Positions 1-9,130 of a DNA stretch of 64,000 bases are shown in pieces. A program made the position numbers and the translations under genes. Under the pieces are notes generated by a model. That model worked only from the letters and a program-made list of their open reading frames with translations. It did no database searches and was not told where the DNA came from. The first letter of the stretch is position 1; every line of letters begins with the position of its first letter. Origin of the DNA: Actinokineospora fastidiosa (GTDB lineage Bacteria; Actinomycetota; Actinomycetes; Mycobacteriales; Pseudonocardiaceae); contig NZ_BMRB01000002.1 of assembly GCF_014648415.1 (NCBI RefSeq), forward strand, positions 393,260 through 457,259, written 5' to 3'.

Positions 1-765
1 GCCGATCAGGCCGACCACGTACTCCCCGAGCGTGACCCCGACCAACGTCTGCTTGACGACGTCGCCGACCGAGCGGTTGAAGCGGGTCATGTCCGGGGTC
101 ATCACCGCGCCCACGATGAACCCGCCCGCCACGATGGTCGCGCCCGCTGCCAGCGACAGCGGCTCGCCCGGCGGCGGCGCGCTGACCAGCTCGCCGATGC
201 TGTGCCGCGACAGCTCCGCGATCACCGAGATCGCGGCCAGCACCAGGAACGCGGGCACCGTGACGTAGGCCGTCCACGCCATCGACCCGAAGCCGAACAC
301 CACGATGGCGGTCACCGCGGCGCCGCCGAGCAGCGCCCACGCCCACACCGGCAGCCCGCCCGCGAGCGAGTGCAGGCCCTCGGCGAACACGGCGTTCTGC
401 ACCCCGAACCAGCCGATGAGGCTCAGCGCGATGATGGCGCCGATGACCGCGCTCCCCTTGCTGCCGAACCCGCACCAGCGCGCCAGCACCGATGTGGACA
501 GACCTTCGCGCATCCCCGCGACGCCGATGAGGATCGTGACGATCTCCAGGAGGACGGAACCGAGGGTGATCGCGAGAACCGCGTCCCAGAAGCTCATCCC
601 GAGGCCGAGGGTGGCGCCGAGCAGGAACTGCGCGAGCGCGGACAGCTGGCCGAAGCGCTGGGTGGCCACCGAGAACCAGGAGTAGCGGGCGGACGCCGGG
701 ACGCGTTCGAGCGCGTAGTCGTCGTGGTCGGGTGACCGTTCGGCGGTGGGGGGTGGGCTGGCCAC
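1..765 (-). CDS. NCS1-family nucleobase (cytosine-type) permease, C-terminus outside window
   Basis: The first 255 residues are visible and the gene runs off the left edge. After a short polar N-terminus ending in ERVPASARYSW there is a series of hydrophobic segments (for example LSALAQFLLGATLGLGMSFW), as in CodB-like NCS1 transporters of cytosine, hydantoin or related bases. The GTG start at 765 is chosen because GGAGG lies 5 nt upstream. It diverges from a DUF917-PucR pair, which fits a nucleobase or hydantoin utilisation locus. Family assignment is confident; the substrate is inferred. Confidence 0.85.
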   Translation of the reverse strand, partial: MASPPPTAERSPDHDDYALERVPASARYSWFSVATQRFGQLSALAQFLLGATLGLGMSFWDAVLAITLGSVLLEIVTILIGVAGMREGLSTSVLARWCGFGSKGSAVIGAIIALSLIGWFGVQNAVFAEGLHSLAGGLPVWAWALLGGAAVTAIVVFGFGSMAWTAYVTVPAFLVLAAISVIAELSRHSIGELVSAPPPGEPLSLAAGATIVAGGFIVGAVMTPDMTRFNRSVGDVVKQTLVGVTLGEYVVGLIG

Positions 766-839
766 GACGACCTCCAAGGCTGTGACGGGTGGCACATGGC
801 GTGTCATCGGGAAGGTTATGAGGGTCCATAAGAGCGACC

Positions 840-861
840 TAGAGGCGATTTGCTACCTCTA
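840..861. promoter_or_regulatory. Operator-like inverted repeat between permease and DUF917 gene
   Basis: TAGAGG (840-845) and CCTCTA (856-861) form a perfect 6-bp inverted repeat with a 10-bp spacer, in the 139-bp divergent region between the permease and the DUF917 gene. A site for the PucR regulator encoded at 1957 is the natural guess, but no consensus supports it. Confidence 0.35.
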
Positions 862-904
862 TCGGCCTAGACAGTGCACTCTGCTGTCCCCGTATGGTTT
901 GCCC

Positions 905-1960
905 ATGCACCTCCGATCGGGTGACGCCGCCGATCTCGCCGTCGGGTGCACCCTGCTCGGGTCCGGGGGCGGCGGGGCGGTCACCGCGGGCCAACTGCTG
1001 CTGGCCGCGACCCTCGCCGCGCGCGGGCCCCTCCCCCTCGTCGCCGCGGCCGAGCTGGAGCCGACGGCGCGGGTCGCCTGCGTCGGCGCGGTGGGCTCGC
1101 CGACGGTGATGCGGGAGCGGCCCGCCGGAGTGGACGAGTTCGTCGCGGCGGTGCGCGCCCTCGAACGGCACACCGGGCACCGGTTCGACGCCCTCCAGCC
1201 GCTGGAGATCGGCGGCGTCAACGGCCTGTTGGGACCGATGGTGGCCGCGGCGACCGGCCTGCCCCTGGTGGACGGCGACGCCATGGGCCGCGCCTACCCC
1301 CGGCTGGACCACACCGTGCTGCAGGGCATCGTGCCCGCCACGCCGCTCGCGCTCGCCGACCCCGGCGGCCGGTTGCTGATCATGCAGGACGCGCCGCGCC
1401 AGTCTGTCGAGCCCGTGGTGCGCGCCGTGTTGCCCGCGCTCGGCGCGTGGGCGGCGATCTGCCTGCACAGCGGGACAGCGGCGGACTACGCGGGCGCGGC
1501 GGTCGGCGGGTCGGTGAGCCGCGCGCTCACCCTCGGGCGCGCCCTGGCCCGGCGCTCCCGCGACGACGGCGCGGACTTCCTCGCCGCGGCAGGCGCCGCG
1601 GTGCTGGCCGAGGGGACGGTCGACGAGGTCAGGCGCGGCAGGCCGGGCTCGGGCGACGGCGGCGTGGCCACCGTCCGCCTCGCCGGTGACCCGCTGGGCA
1701 GCCTGCGGCTCGACTTCGCCGACGAGTACATGGCGGCCATCGTCGACGGGGCGCCGGTGGTGACCGCGCCCGACATCATCGGCCTGCTCGACGCGCGGAC
1801 GTGGGCGCCGATCACCGTCGAGCGGCTGGCCACCCAGCAGCGGGTCCGGCTCGTGCGGCTGCCCGCGCCCGAGGAGCTGCGCGACCGCCAGGCGCGCCGC
1901 CCCGACTTCGGCCTGGCCGCCTACGGCATGGCCCCGGTCCGCCCCGAGGAGGTCGGATGA
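905..1960 (+). CDS. DUF917 family protein
   Basis: A 351-residue protein. The N-terminal glycine-rich stretch (GCTLLGSGGGGAVTAGQLLL) and the motif EIGGVNGLLGPMVAAA followed by LVDGDAMGRAYP are hallmarks of DUF917 proteins, found next to hydantoinase and nucleobase genes. The biochemical activity is not established. The ATG at 905 is preferred over earlier in-frame starts because the family begins just before this glycine-rich motif. Its stop overlaps the next gene's ATG (ATGA), so the two are translationally coupled. Confidence 0.85.
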   Translation: MHLRSGDAADLAVGCTLLGSGGGGAVTAGQLLLAATLAARGPLPLVAAAELEPTARVACVGAVGSPTVMRERPAGVDEFVAAVRALERHTGHRFDALQPLEIGGVNGLLGPMVAAATGLPLVDGDAMGRAYPRLDHTVLQGIVPATPLALADPGGRLLIMQDAPRQSVEPVVRAVLPALGAWAAICLHSGTAADYAGAAVGGSVSRALTLGRALARRSRDDGADFLAAAGAAVLAEGTVDEVRRGRPGSGDGGVATVRLAGDPLGSLRLDFADEYMAAIVDGAPVVTAPDIIGLLDARTWAPITVERLATQQRVRLVRLPAPEELRDRQARRPDFGLAAYGMAPVRPEEVG

Positions 1961-3537
1961 GGATCGACCTGGTGCGCGTGCGCGACCTGCTCGCGCTCGA
2001 CGCCCTCGACGGCGCGGACGTCATCGGCGGCTGCGCCGGGATCGACGCCGTCGTCCGCGACGTCGTGATCGCCGAGCCGGGGACCGCGCTGACCGTCCCG
2101 CTGCCCCGGGCCGCCGCCGTCGTGTTCGACCTCTACGCGGGCGGCGGTCCCCTGCACCGCGAACACCTGCTCGACCTGCTGCTGCGGCGGGCCCAACACG
2201 CCCAGGCCAGCGCGCTGCTGGTGCTGGGCGTGCGCGACGTCGCCTCGGCCACCCACCGGCTGGCCGACAAGGGGCGCGTCGTCACCGCGCGCGTCCCGGC
2301 GGACCGGACCGCGCTCTCCGTCGCCGTGGACCTGAGCACGGCCGTCCACGCGTCGGAGGTCGCCCAGAACCGCGTCCTGCTCGCCCTCGCCGCCCGCCTG
2401 CGCGTCCCGTCGCCGGACCTGTCGGCGATCCTGCGCGCGGTGGGCACGACCCTCAAGGCTGCCGTGTGGGCCTGCACCGCCGCCGGGGTCGTGGAGGGCG
2501 AGGACGCGCCGAGGACGCCGATGCGGGAGATCACCACCACCCGCGCGCTGACCTCCTACCGCACCGACGGCACCAGCGCCGCCGTGCTGCCGGTCAACGG
2601 CCTCGGCGTCGCCCCCGCCCTGTGGCTGGTGGCCGAACGCGCCGACGCGGGGCCGCTGTGGGTCGACACCGCCGAACGCGCACTGGCCCTCGCGCACGGC
2701 CCCACCGTCGCCTGGCTCGCGCGCGAGCAGCTGGCCGCCGAACGCGATGTGCGGCTGCGCGGCACCCTGCTCACCGAGATCCTGGAACACCGGGACGCGG
2801 TCTCGGTCACGGTCAAGGAGCAGGCGGCGATGGCCGGGCTCAGCCTCAGCGGCTGGCACATCGGCGTGCACCTGAGGTTCGCCGGGAAGACCCCGCCGTC
2901 GGCGTTCGCCCTGAGCGCCCTCATCCGCGACCTGGAGGCCGCGGGCGTGCCGGTCGGCCCGTTCCTGGAGCGCTCCGACGGCTGGTCCACCTGGGCCACC
3001 ACGCAGGCCCCGCCGCCGAGCGAGCGGATCCGCGACCTCGAACGGGTGCTGACCAAGGCGCTCACCGCCTTCGCCGAGAACGGCGCGCCGGACGCCATCG
3101 CGGCGGGGCTGGGCTCGCCGCAGCGCGACATCGGCGGGATCGCGACCACGCTCGGCGAGGCCCGCCAGGCCGCGCTCATCGCCGCCTCCGACGACGAACC
3201 GCTCGCCGTGCGCGTGGTGCAGGACCTGGGCGCGTCCCGCCTCCTGCTCGCGCTGTACTCCTCCGGCCCGTTCCGCGAACACGCCAACGAACTCGTCCGC
3301 CCGATCACCGACGCGGGCGGCGCGACGCTGCTGAACACCGTGAAGGTCTACCTGGACAACGCCTGCTCGGCCACGGCGACCAGCCGCGCCCTCAAGATCC
3401 ACCGCAACACCGTGGCCACCCGGATCGCCCGGGTCGAGCAGATCCTCGGCGCGTCCCTGGACCACTCGCACACCCGCCTGGCCCTCCAACTGGCGATCGG
3501 CACCGCCAAGGCCTGGCCCGCCGACTCCACCGCATGA
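1957..3537 (+). CDS. PucR-family transcriptional regulator
   Basis: A 526-residue protein with an N-terminal PucR domain (about residues 1-120) and a C-terminal helix-turn-helix of the PucR type around VKVYLDNACSATATSRALKI and HRNTVATRIARVEQILG. PucR proteins regulate purine, allantoin or hydantoin catabolism. The ATG overlaps the DUF917 stop by 4 nt, so the pair is one operon. With the divergent NCS1 permease it probably controls uptake and breakdown of a nucleobase-like compound; the effector is unknown. Confidence 0.88.
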   Translation: MRIDLVRVRDLLALDALDGADVIGGCAGIDAVVRDVVIAEPGTALTVPLPRAAAVVFDLYAGGGPLHREHLLDLLLRRAQHAQASALLVLGVRDVASATHRLADKGRVVTARVPADRTALSVAVDLSTAVHASEVAQNRVLLALAARLRVPSPDLSAILRAVGTTLKAAVWACTAAGVVEGEDAPRTPMREITTTRALTSYRTDGTSAAVLPVNGLGVAPALWLVAERADAGPLWVDTAERALALAHGPTVAWLAREQLAAERDVRLRGTLLTEILEHRDAVSVTVKEQAAMAGLSLSGWHIGVHLRFAGKTPPSAFALSALIRDLEAAGVPVGPFLERSDGWSTWATTQAPPPSERIRDLERVLTKALTAFAENGAPDAIAAGLGSPQRDIGGIATTLGEARQAALIAASDDEPLAVRVVQDLGASRLLLALYSSGPFREHANELVRPITDAGGATLLNTVKVYLDNACSATATSRALKIHRNTVATRIARVEQILGASLDHSHTRLALQLAIGTAKAWPADSTA

Positions 3538-3642
3538 GCCCGGTAGCGGGTTGCGACGCTCAGCAGGGCCGCTGACCGACGGGGCCCGGTCGGAACCGTC
3601 GCGCGAACAGCGGCGCCCCAGCGCTACGCCCTGCCCGCTCAG

Positions 3643-4899
3643 CTATGGCGTGGTGCCCGGTTCGTCGCGCGGGACGCCGAGGGTGAGCAGGGCAACGTCG
3701 TCGTCGAGGCCCTCACCGAACTCCTCGAGCAGGTCGACCAGGGCGGTGATCAACGCGGGGGCGCTGATCGGGGCGAGGGCGTGGACGTGGTCGAGCAGGG
3801 CGGTCTCGTCGTAACGGCGCCCGGGGCCGGTGTCGCGGCCGGTGCGGGCCTCGATGAGGCCGTCGGTGTAGAGCAGCAGGGTGTCGCCGGGGCGCAGCCG
3901 CATCGTGGCGGTGGTGAAGCGGGCGTGGGTGAGGGCGCCGACGAGTTGGCCGCCGGGGGTGTCGATGAAGCGGGCGGCGCCGTCGGCCCCGACCAGCAGA
4001 GCAGGCGGGTGACCGCCCGCGGCCAGGGTGACCGCGGCCCCGTCGTGGGTGGTGGTGAGCGAGCCGTAGATCACGGTGCAGAACCGCGGGGTCTCGCCTG
4101 CGAACTCCTGGCCGAGGACGGTGTTGAGGTTGGTCAGCACGGCGACCGGGTCGTCGTCGTAGGCGGCGGCCGCGCGCAGGGTGTACCGGGTCAGCGAGGT
4201 CACGGCGGCGGCGTCGGCGCCCTTGCCGCACACGTCGCCGAGGAAGAACCCCCAGCGGTCCGCGGCGAGCGGGAACAGGTCGTAGAAGTCGCCGCCGACC
4301 TGGTCGGGCGAGGCATGGTGGTAGTGGGCGGCGACAGCCATGCCGGGCACGTCCGGCAGGCGCGGCGGAAGCAGGGTGCGCTGCAGGGTGGTGGCCAACT
4401 GCTGGACCTGGTCGCGCTCGCGGTCGGCCTGCTGCCGCGCGCGCAGCAGCTCCTGCTCGTAGGCGCGGCGGTCGCGCGCGTCGAACACCGTGGCGCGGAT
4501 CAGCAGCGGCGCGCCGTCGGCCCCGGTCTTCACCATCGCGCTGACCAGCACCGGCAGCCGGGACCCGTCCGCGGCCACCAGCTCCAGGGCGATCCCGCTG
4601 ATCGAGCCCTGCATCCGCAGCAGCGGGGCGAAGTGCGTCTCGTGATAGATCCGGCCGCCGACGGTGAGCAGGTCGGCGAAGCGGGCGACGCCCACCAGCT
4701 CCTCGCGGGAGCGGCCCAGCCAGCCGAGCAGCGTGGCGTTGATCCTCGCTATCCGCCCGTCGAGCATGGTGGACAGGTATCCGCACGGCGCGTTCTCGTA
4801 CAGGTCCTCGGCGCTGTCCTCCAGCAACGCCGAGAACCGGGCCGCCGCCTCATCCGCGGCGCCGCCGCGGTCGGGGCCGCAGCCGTTCTGACACATCAT
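3643..4899 (-). CDS. RsbP-like PAS-PP2C (SpoIIE) phosphatase
   Basis: A 418-residue cytoplasmic protein. A PAS domain spans about residues 25-145, a charged coiled-coil linker about 150-185, and a PP2C/SpoIIE phosphatase domain about 190-410, with metal-binding motifs in VGGDFYDLFPL, FFLGDVCGKGADAA and LDDDVALLTLG. In Bacillus subtilis the RsbP phosphatase dephosphorylates the anti-anti-sigma factor RsbV under energy stress. The start ATG (4899) overlaps the stop of the upstream RsbQ-like gene (ATGA), strongly supporting a functional pair. No RsbV/RsbW genes are visible here, so the target is elsewhere. Confidence 0.87.
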   Translation of the reverse strand: MMCQNGCGPDRGGAADEAAARFSALLEDSAEDLYENAPCGYLSTMLDGRIARINATLLGWLGRSREELVGVARFADLLTVGGRIYHETHFAPLLRMQGSISGIALELVAADGSRLPVLVSAMVKTGADGAPLLIRATVFDARDRRAYEQELLRARQQADRERDQVQQLATTLQRTLLPPRLPDVPGMAVAAHYHHASPDQVGGDFYDLFPLAADRWGFFLGDVCGKGADAAAVTSLTRYTLRAAAAYDDDPVAVLTNLNTVLGQEFAGETPRFCTVIYGSLTTTHDGAAVTLAAGGHPPALLVGADGAARFIDTPGGQLVGALTHARFTTATMRLRPGDTLLLYTDGLIEARTGRDTGPGRRYDETALLDHVHALAPISAPALITALVDLLEEFGEGLDDDVALLTLGVPRDEPGTTP

Positions 4900-5699
4900 G
4901 TGGTCACGGCCGCGAACGAGGCGATCGCCTCGGTCGTGGCCTCCGGGGCGCTCAGCTGCGGGCAGTGCCCGGTCGCGTCGAGGGTGACCAGCCTCGCCCC
5001 CGGGACCCGGGCCTGGACGTACGCGCCCACCTCGCGCGGGGCGATCGCGTCCTGGACGCACTCGATCACCAGGGTCGGCACCCGCACCGACTCCAGATCC
5101 GCCCGGTTGTCGGAGAGGAACGTCGTGCGCGCGAACACCCGGGCGATGGCCGGGTCGGTGCGGCAGAAGCTGTTGGTCAGTTCCTGCCCCAGCTCCGGCC
5201 GGTCGGGATTGCCCATGATCATCGGGGCGATCTGCGCCGACCAGCCCAGGTAGTTGCTCTCCAACGACGCCAGCAACTCGTCGATGTCGGCGGGGCTGAA
5301 CCCACCCCGGTAGTCCCCGTCGTCGATATAGCGCGGGGAGGGCGTCAACAGCACCAACCGCGCGATCCGCGCCGGGTCCTCGATCGCGGCGAGGACACCG
5401 ATCATCGCGCTCACCGAATGCCCGACGAACACCACGTCGTCGAGGTCCAATTCCCGGCAGATCTCCAGCACGTCCTCGGCATAGGCGTCCAACCGCGAAT
5501 AGCGGTCCGCGTCCCACGCCGACAGATCCGAGCCTCCCGCGCCCACGTGGTCGAACAGCACGACCCGGAAATCCCGGGCCAAAGCGGGCGCCACCAGCCG
5601 CCACATGTTCTGGTCACACCCGAAACCATGGGCCAGCATCACCACCGGCGCACCGACCCGCCCGGTGACCACCACGTTGTTCCTCACCCGGGCGCTCAT
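4896..5699 (-). CDS. rsbQ: RsbQ-like alpha/beta hydrolase
   Basis: A 267-residue alpha/beta hydrolase closely resembling Bacillus RsbQ: HGFGCDQNMW, FVGHSVSAMIG, FCRTDPAIARVFA and ATGHCP all match the family. The triad is Ser95, Asp217 and His245, almost the same positions as in B. subtilis RsbQ. RsbQ is required for RsbP phosphatase activation and is thought to act on a small hydrophobic molecule sensed by the PAS domain. The ATG at 5699 is preferred; a GTG lies one codon upstream. Its stop overlaps the start of the phosphatase gene. Confidence 0.88.
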   Translation of the reverse strand: MSARVRNNVVVTGRVGAPVVMLAHGFGCDQNMWRLVAPALARDFRVVLFDHVGAGGSDLSAWDADRYSRLDAYAEDVLEICRELDLDDVVFVGHSVSAMIGVLAAIEDPARIARLVLLTPSPRYIDDGDYRGGFSPADIDELLASLESNYLGWSAQIAPMIMGNPDRPELGQELTNSFCRTDPAIARVFARTTFLSDNRADLESVRVPTLVIECVQDAIAPREVGAYVQARVPGARLVTLDATGHCPQLSAPEATTEAIASFAAVTT

Positions 5700-5847
5700 C
5701 ACCCCATCCTGCCCCGCCTTCTCATCACACGCTGGCGCTGGCCGTGACCTGGAGCTGCCACAGCGAACCCGGTGTCGGCTCCCGCAGGCGTGGTCACCGC
5801 GACTCGACCGCGCGGGCCGCCGCCCGGCTCCGCGATCCGGAGTTCGG

Positions 5848-5961
5848 CTAGGGCTGGGGTTCGGCTTCGGGTTCCCCGTCGTCCGCGGTGGGTTCCGCGG
5901 GTGGGACCGTGTCCGGGAACTGCGCGCGCAGCTCGTCGTAGATCGGCGTGTGGACGCTCAC
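5848..5961 (-). CDS. Small acidic proline-rich protein (37 aa), unknown
   Basis: A short reading frame in the 343-bp gap between the HTH gene and rsbQ. GTG at 5961 follows a GAGGGG-type ribosome binding site about 13 nt upstream. The peptide starts MSVHTPIYDELRAQFPD and ends in an acidic Glu/Pro-rich tail (DDGEPEAEPQP). Most third codon positions are G or C, as in neighbouring genes. No function is recognised, and it is too short for codon statistics to prove coding. Confidence 0.4.
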   Translation of the reverse strand: MSVHTPIYDELRAQFPDTVPPAEPTADDGEPEAEPQP

Positions 5962-6042
5962 GGCGAAACCATCCCCTCGTTGGCGACGCCGGGGACTTCC
6001 CCACCGGGCGGGGTTCGTAAACATCCGGATCGGGGTGGGCGG

Positions 6043-6954
6043 TCAGGCAGGCCAGCCCCAGCGGAAGCCGTAGCAGCCCGGGCCGAAGTTGAGGGCGACG
6101 CCGTGCACCGAGCAGCCCGCGTCGAGGGTGGCGGGTCTGCTGTCCTCGATGTCGCGGTCGTCACGGGTGTACTGCTCGCAGAACCCGGGCGGGTGGGCCG
6201 GGTCGAAGGTCACCTCCAGGACGAACTCGCGCACCGGCAGCCGGAACTTGCGCTCGTAGTTGCCGTCGACCGGCCCGGGCGGGATGTTCACCAGCTCGTG
6301 CTCGGTGATCAGAGTCTCGCCGCGGGCGAGCGGGCGGTCGAACAGCAGCTCCGCCACCACCAGACCCGCGTCCCGGTCCTCGCCGACCCGGCCGAGCGCG
6401 CAGTTGCGCACCGGCCGGACCAGCGGGACCGGGTAGCCCGGCTCGTCGGTGTGCATGATCACCACCCAGCGGTCCGGGCCGTCGGCCTCCGCGCGCAGCA
6501 CCTGCCGGGACAGGCAGGACAGCGCGCCGCCCTCCGGGCCGACCCACACCCGGTCGTGCTGGCTGATCCGGGTCAGCCGCTCGTCCCAGCTGGTGTCGAT
6601 CCCGTCGAGCGCGTCCTCCACCGAGGCCGGGTCGGGCCAGAGCGCGCCGATCGCGGGCAGCCCGCTGGAGACGTAGCGCCAGTGCCCGCGCGGCCGCGCC
6701 GGACCCAGCAGCGCGGCGAGCGCGCCCTCCGGCACCTCCAGCACCTCCTCCAGGTGCCGCAGCGCCAGCAGCGACTCCCGCCGCTCGGGGCGGCAGCGGC
6801 CGGACTGCCAGTAGCTCAGCGTCGCCATGCTGACGCTGACGCCGCGCTGCCGCAGCCGCTCCCTGAGGCGCTCCAGCCCCAGGCCGCGTGCGGCGATGGC
6901 CGCACGCAGCGCGGCGGGGAAGGAACCGCTGCGAAGATCCTGTTCGGCTGGCAT
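6043..6954 (-). CDS. HTH protein with uncharacterised C-terminal domain (paralogue A)
   Basis: A 303-residue protein. Residues about 1-75 form a helix-turn-helix (RLRQRGVSVSMATLSYWQSG followed by RCRPERRESLLAL), and the rest is a predicted beta-rich domain with few cysteines and many aromatic residues. It is clearly paralogous to the product at 34663-35553: both share SVATLS.WQ.G..RPERRESL, a central segment around RPVRNCALG/RPLRHCSVR and a C-terminal H.V.F.....G.Y...W.W. The ATG at 6954 is chosen over a GTG at 6978 because AGGAG sits 5 nt before it. Role unknown, perhaps a transcription factor with a ligand-binding domain. Confidence 0.75.
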   Translation of the reverse strand: MPAEQDLRSGSFPAALRAAIAARGLGLERLRERLRQRGVSVSMATLSYWQSGRCRPERRESLLALRHLEEVLEVPEGALAALLGPARPRGHWRYVSSGLPAIGALWPDPASVEDALDGIDTSWDERLTRISQHDRVWVGPEGGALSCLSRQVLRAEADGPDRWVVIMHTDEPGYPVPLVRPVRNCALGRVGEDRDAGLVVAELLFDRPLARGETLITEHELVNIPPGPVDGNYERKFRLPVREFVLEVTFDPAHPPGFCEQYTRDDRDIEDSRPATLDAGCSVHGVALNFGPGCYGFRWGWPA

Positions 6955-7021
6955 GCGCGCTCCTGGATCAGCGTTCACCGAAGAGGATGAGCAGCGTATA
7001 CCCGTGGGTCAACCGGTGACT

Positions 7022-8813
7022 TCAGAGCGTGATGGACCAGGAGTCGAGGACCCCGGTGTCGCCGGTGCCGGTGTCGGTGATCTCCAGGGTCCAGGTGCCC
7101 GACGCCTGCTCGGTGAACGGGCTGAACGAGTAGGCGACGGTGCCCGGGAACGGGGTGCAGGTGGAGCCGCCGGAGTACTTCAGGTTGTACCACCAGCCCG
7201 CCGGGCTGACGACGCGCACCCGCAGGTCCTCCTGGCAGGTGTGGCGGGCGGTGATCGCCACCCTCACCGGGTTCGCGGCCGTGCCGGTGGCCGTCGAGCG
7301 GACCTGGCTGGAGGTGGTCCGGTGGTCCGCGATCGGGTGCGGTGCCGTTGGTGAACGTGCGGCCGCCGCTGCCGGGCTGGGTGCGGACCGTGATCGCCGC
7401 GCTGGGCGCGGAGACGTTGCCCGCGGCGTCCTTGGCGCGGACCGTCACCGAGTAGGCGGTGTCGGGGTCAAGGCCGGAGATGGTGGCGGAGGTGGCGCCC
7501 ACCGAGGTGGCCAGGGCGTTGTTGATGTAGACGTCGTAGCCGGTGACGCCGACGTTGTCGGTGGCGGCGTTCCAGGCGAGGGAGATGGAGGTGGCGGTCT
7601 GGGACGTCGACCTCAGGTTCCCGGGTGCGGACGGGGCCTGGGTGTCGCCGCCGCCGCTGCCGGTGACCAGGGTGAGGTTCCACTTGCGCAGCGCCTCGCC
7701 GACCGGCTGGAAGATCGACTGCTGGTCCTTCGACGGGTTCGACACGCACTGCGCGGGCCCGCCGGAGTGCAGTCCGACGGCCTTGTCACCGCGCAGCCAC
7801 GCCCCGCCGGAGTCGCCGCCGCGCGAGCACGCGGTGGTGAAGGTCAGCCCCTCGATCACGATGCCGCCGCCGTAGTTGACGGTCTCGTTGACGTAGGTGA
7901 CCGTGCCGCACTGCCACTTGGAGGTGTTGCCCGTGTGGCAGACGCGCTCCCCGACCAGCGCCTCGGCCACCCCGGCCACCGTCACCGGGGACGACCCCCA
8001 CGTGTTGACCGACGGCGACAGCGTCCACCCGGGCTCGGTCACCGCGACGACGCCCATGTCGCCCTCACGGCCGTTGACACTGCGCGAACCGCCGACGTTC
8101 GAGGTGCCGATGCGGTTGGCGTTGCCGCTCTGCCCGTAGGCGGGCTGGTTGGCGTTGTTGGTGCAGTGCCCGGCGGTCACGAAGTGCTTGCCGCCGTTGG
8201 CGTCCGTGGCGGCGAAGCCGATCGAGCAGTTCGACTCGCCCTGCGGCCACCACGGGTTGCCCGGCCGCACCTCCCCCGCCTGCTGCCGGGGCCCGCCGTC
8301 GGACAACTCCACCCGCACACCCGAGATCGACGACACCGCCTCGACGAACCGCCGTGTCGCCGCGTTCATCCGGGTCCGGTCGACGGTGACCAGGACCTCG
8401 TTCGCCCGCTGGTCCACACCGACGGTGTTGAACGCGACCTCGGGCGTGATCAGCGCGAGCACCCGGCCCCGCAGCATGGACAGCGTCTCAGCGTCGCGAG
8501 CCACCATCACGGCCTGCGCGCCTCGGGACCGGGCCACCGCGGCCGCGCCCTCGGTGGTCACCGCGACGGCGAGCCGCCCGCTCGCCTCGTCGAACCACAC
8601 CCCCGCCGGGGCGACCGAGGCAGGCAGGGCCGCCAGCACCGCGTGGGCCCGCTCCTGTCGCCGCAGCCGCTCGCCCGCGGCCTGGTGGCTGACTCCCAGT
8701 CCTTCGGCCAGCGCGACGACCTCAGGGCCGACCTCGGGGGCGGCCGACGCTGTTCCAGTGTGGACACTCACGGCCATTCCGACCGTCAGTGCGGCAACAA
8801 TGATTCTGCGCAT
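7022..8813 (-). CDS. Secreted streptogrisin-like S1 protease with FnIII and P domains, apparently frameshifted
   Basis: A signal peptide (MRRIIVAALTVGMAVSV) is followed by an alpha-lytic-type propeptide, a chymotrypsin-fold protease with His in FVTAGHC, Asp in EGDMGVV and Ser in CSRGGDSGGAWL, then a fibronectin type III domain (TQAPSAPGNLRSTS to AAITVRT). The proprotein-convertase-type P domain follows in a different frame: NGTAP is intact, but removing one C from the C-run at 7335-7337 is needed to continue into IADHRTTSSQ and VAITARHTCQED, ending at 7022. Without correction the first frame runs to 6975 with a nonsense tail. It is either a sequencing error or a recent frameshift; the protease domain is intact either way. 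AGGAG lies upstream of the ATG. Confidence 0.82.
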
Positions 8814-8927
8814 GCGCCGCTTCTCCTTCGTGAATCGCAGGGAATCCGAAGGTAAACCGCCCTTCCGGACGAGCGCGCCGTTTAACGGTTAACTTGGCTC
8901 CCGACGCGTGATCGACCGCACACGGGG

Positions 8928-9060
8928 GGCGGCGGCGTCCTGTGCTAACTTTCTGCGGCCAGCGGGGGAATCCGGTGTGAATCCGGAGCTGACGCGCAGC
9001 GGTGTGGACCTGCCCATGACGGGGCAGGCCGAGTCCGACTACCCGACTGGCGACCGCCGG
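8928..9060 (+). promoter_or_regulatory. Cobalamin (AdoCbl) riboswitch
   Basis: The leader contains the conserved cobalamin riboswitch elements in order: GGGGGAATCCGGTGTGAATC from 8963, the core GCTGACGCGCAGCGGT from 8988, and the B12-box-like GCCGAGTCCGACTACC from 9028. Outer segments GGCGGC (near 8930) and GACCGCC (near 9052) can close the P1 stem. It lies just upstream of a three-gene B12-type importer, its classic target. Exact ends are approximate. Confidence 0.9.
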
Positions 9061-9092
9061 GGCCACGCGCCCGGGCGGACCACCGTACGGAC

Positions 9093-9111
9093 GGGCCCCG
9101 CGTTCGGGCCC
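9093..9111 (+). promoter_or_regulatory. Hairpin between riboswitch and first importer gene
   Basis: GGGCCC (9093-9098) and GGGCCC (9106-9111) can pair across a 7-nt loop, 20 nt before the GTG at 9131. Its position between the aptamer and the ribosome binding site (GAAGGA) suits an expression platform, either a transcription terminator without a U tract or a structure affecting ribosome access. Confidence 0.45.
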
Positions 9112-9130
9112 TCGACGTGAAGGACCCGGT

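Noticed and set aside
1921-3489. 522-codon minus-strand frame opposite the PucR gene
   Set aside because: The PucR frame has family motifs, while this frame is low-complexity and unrecognisable.
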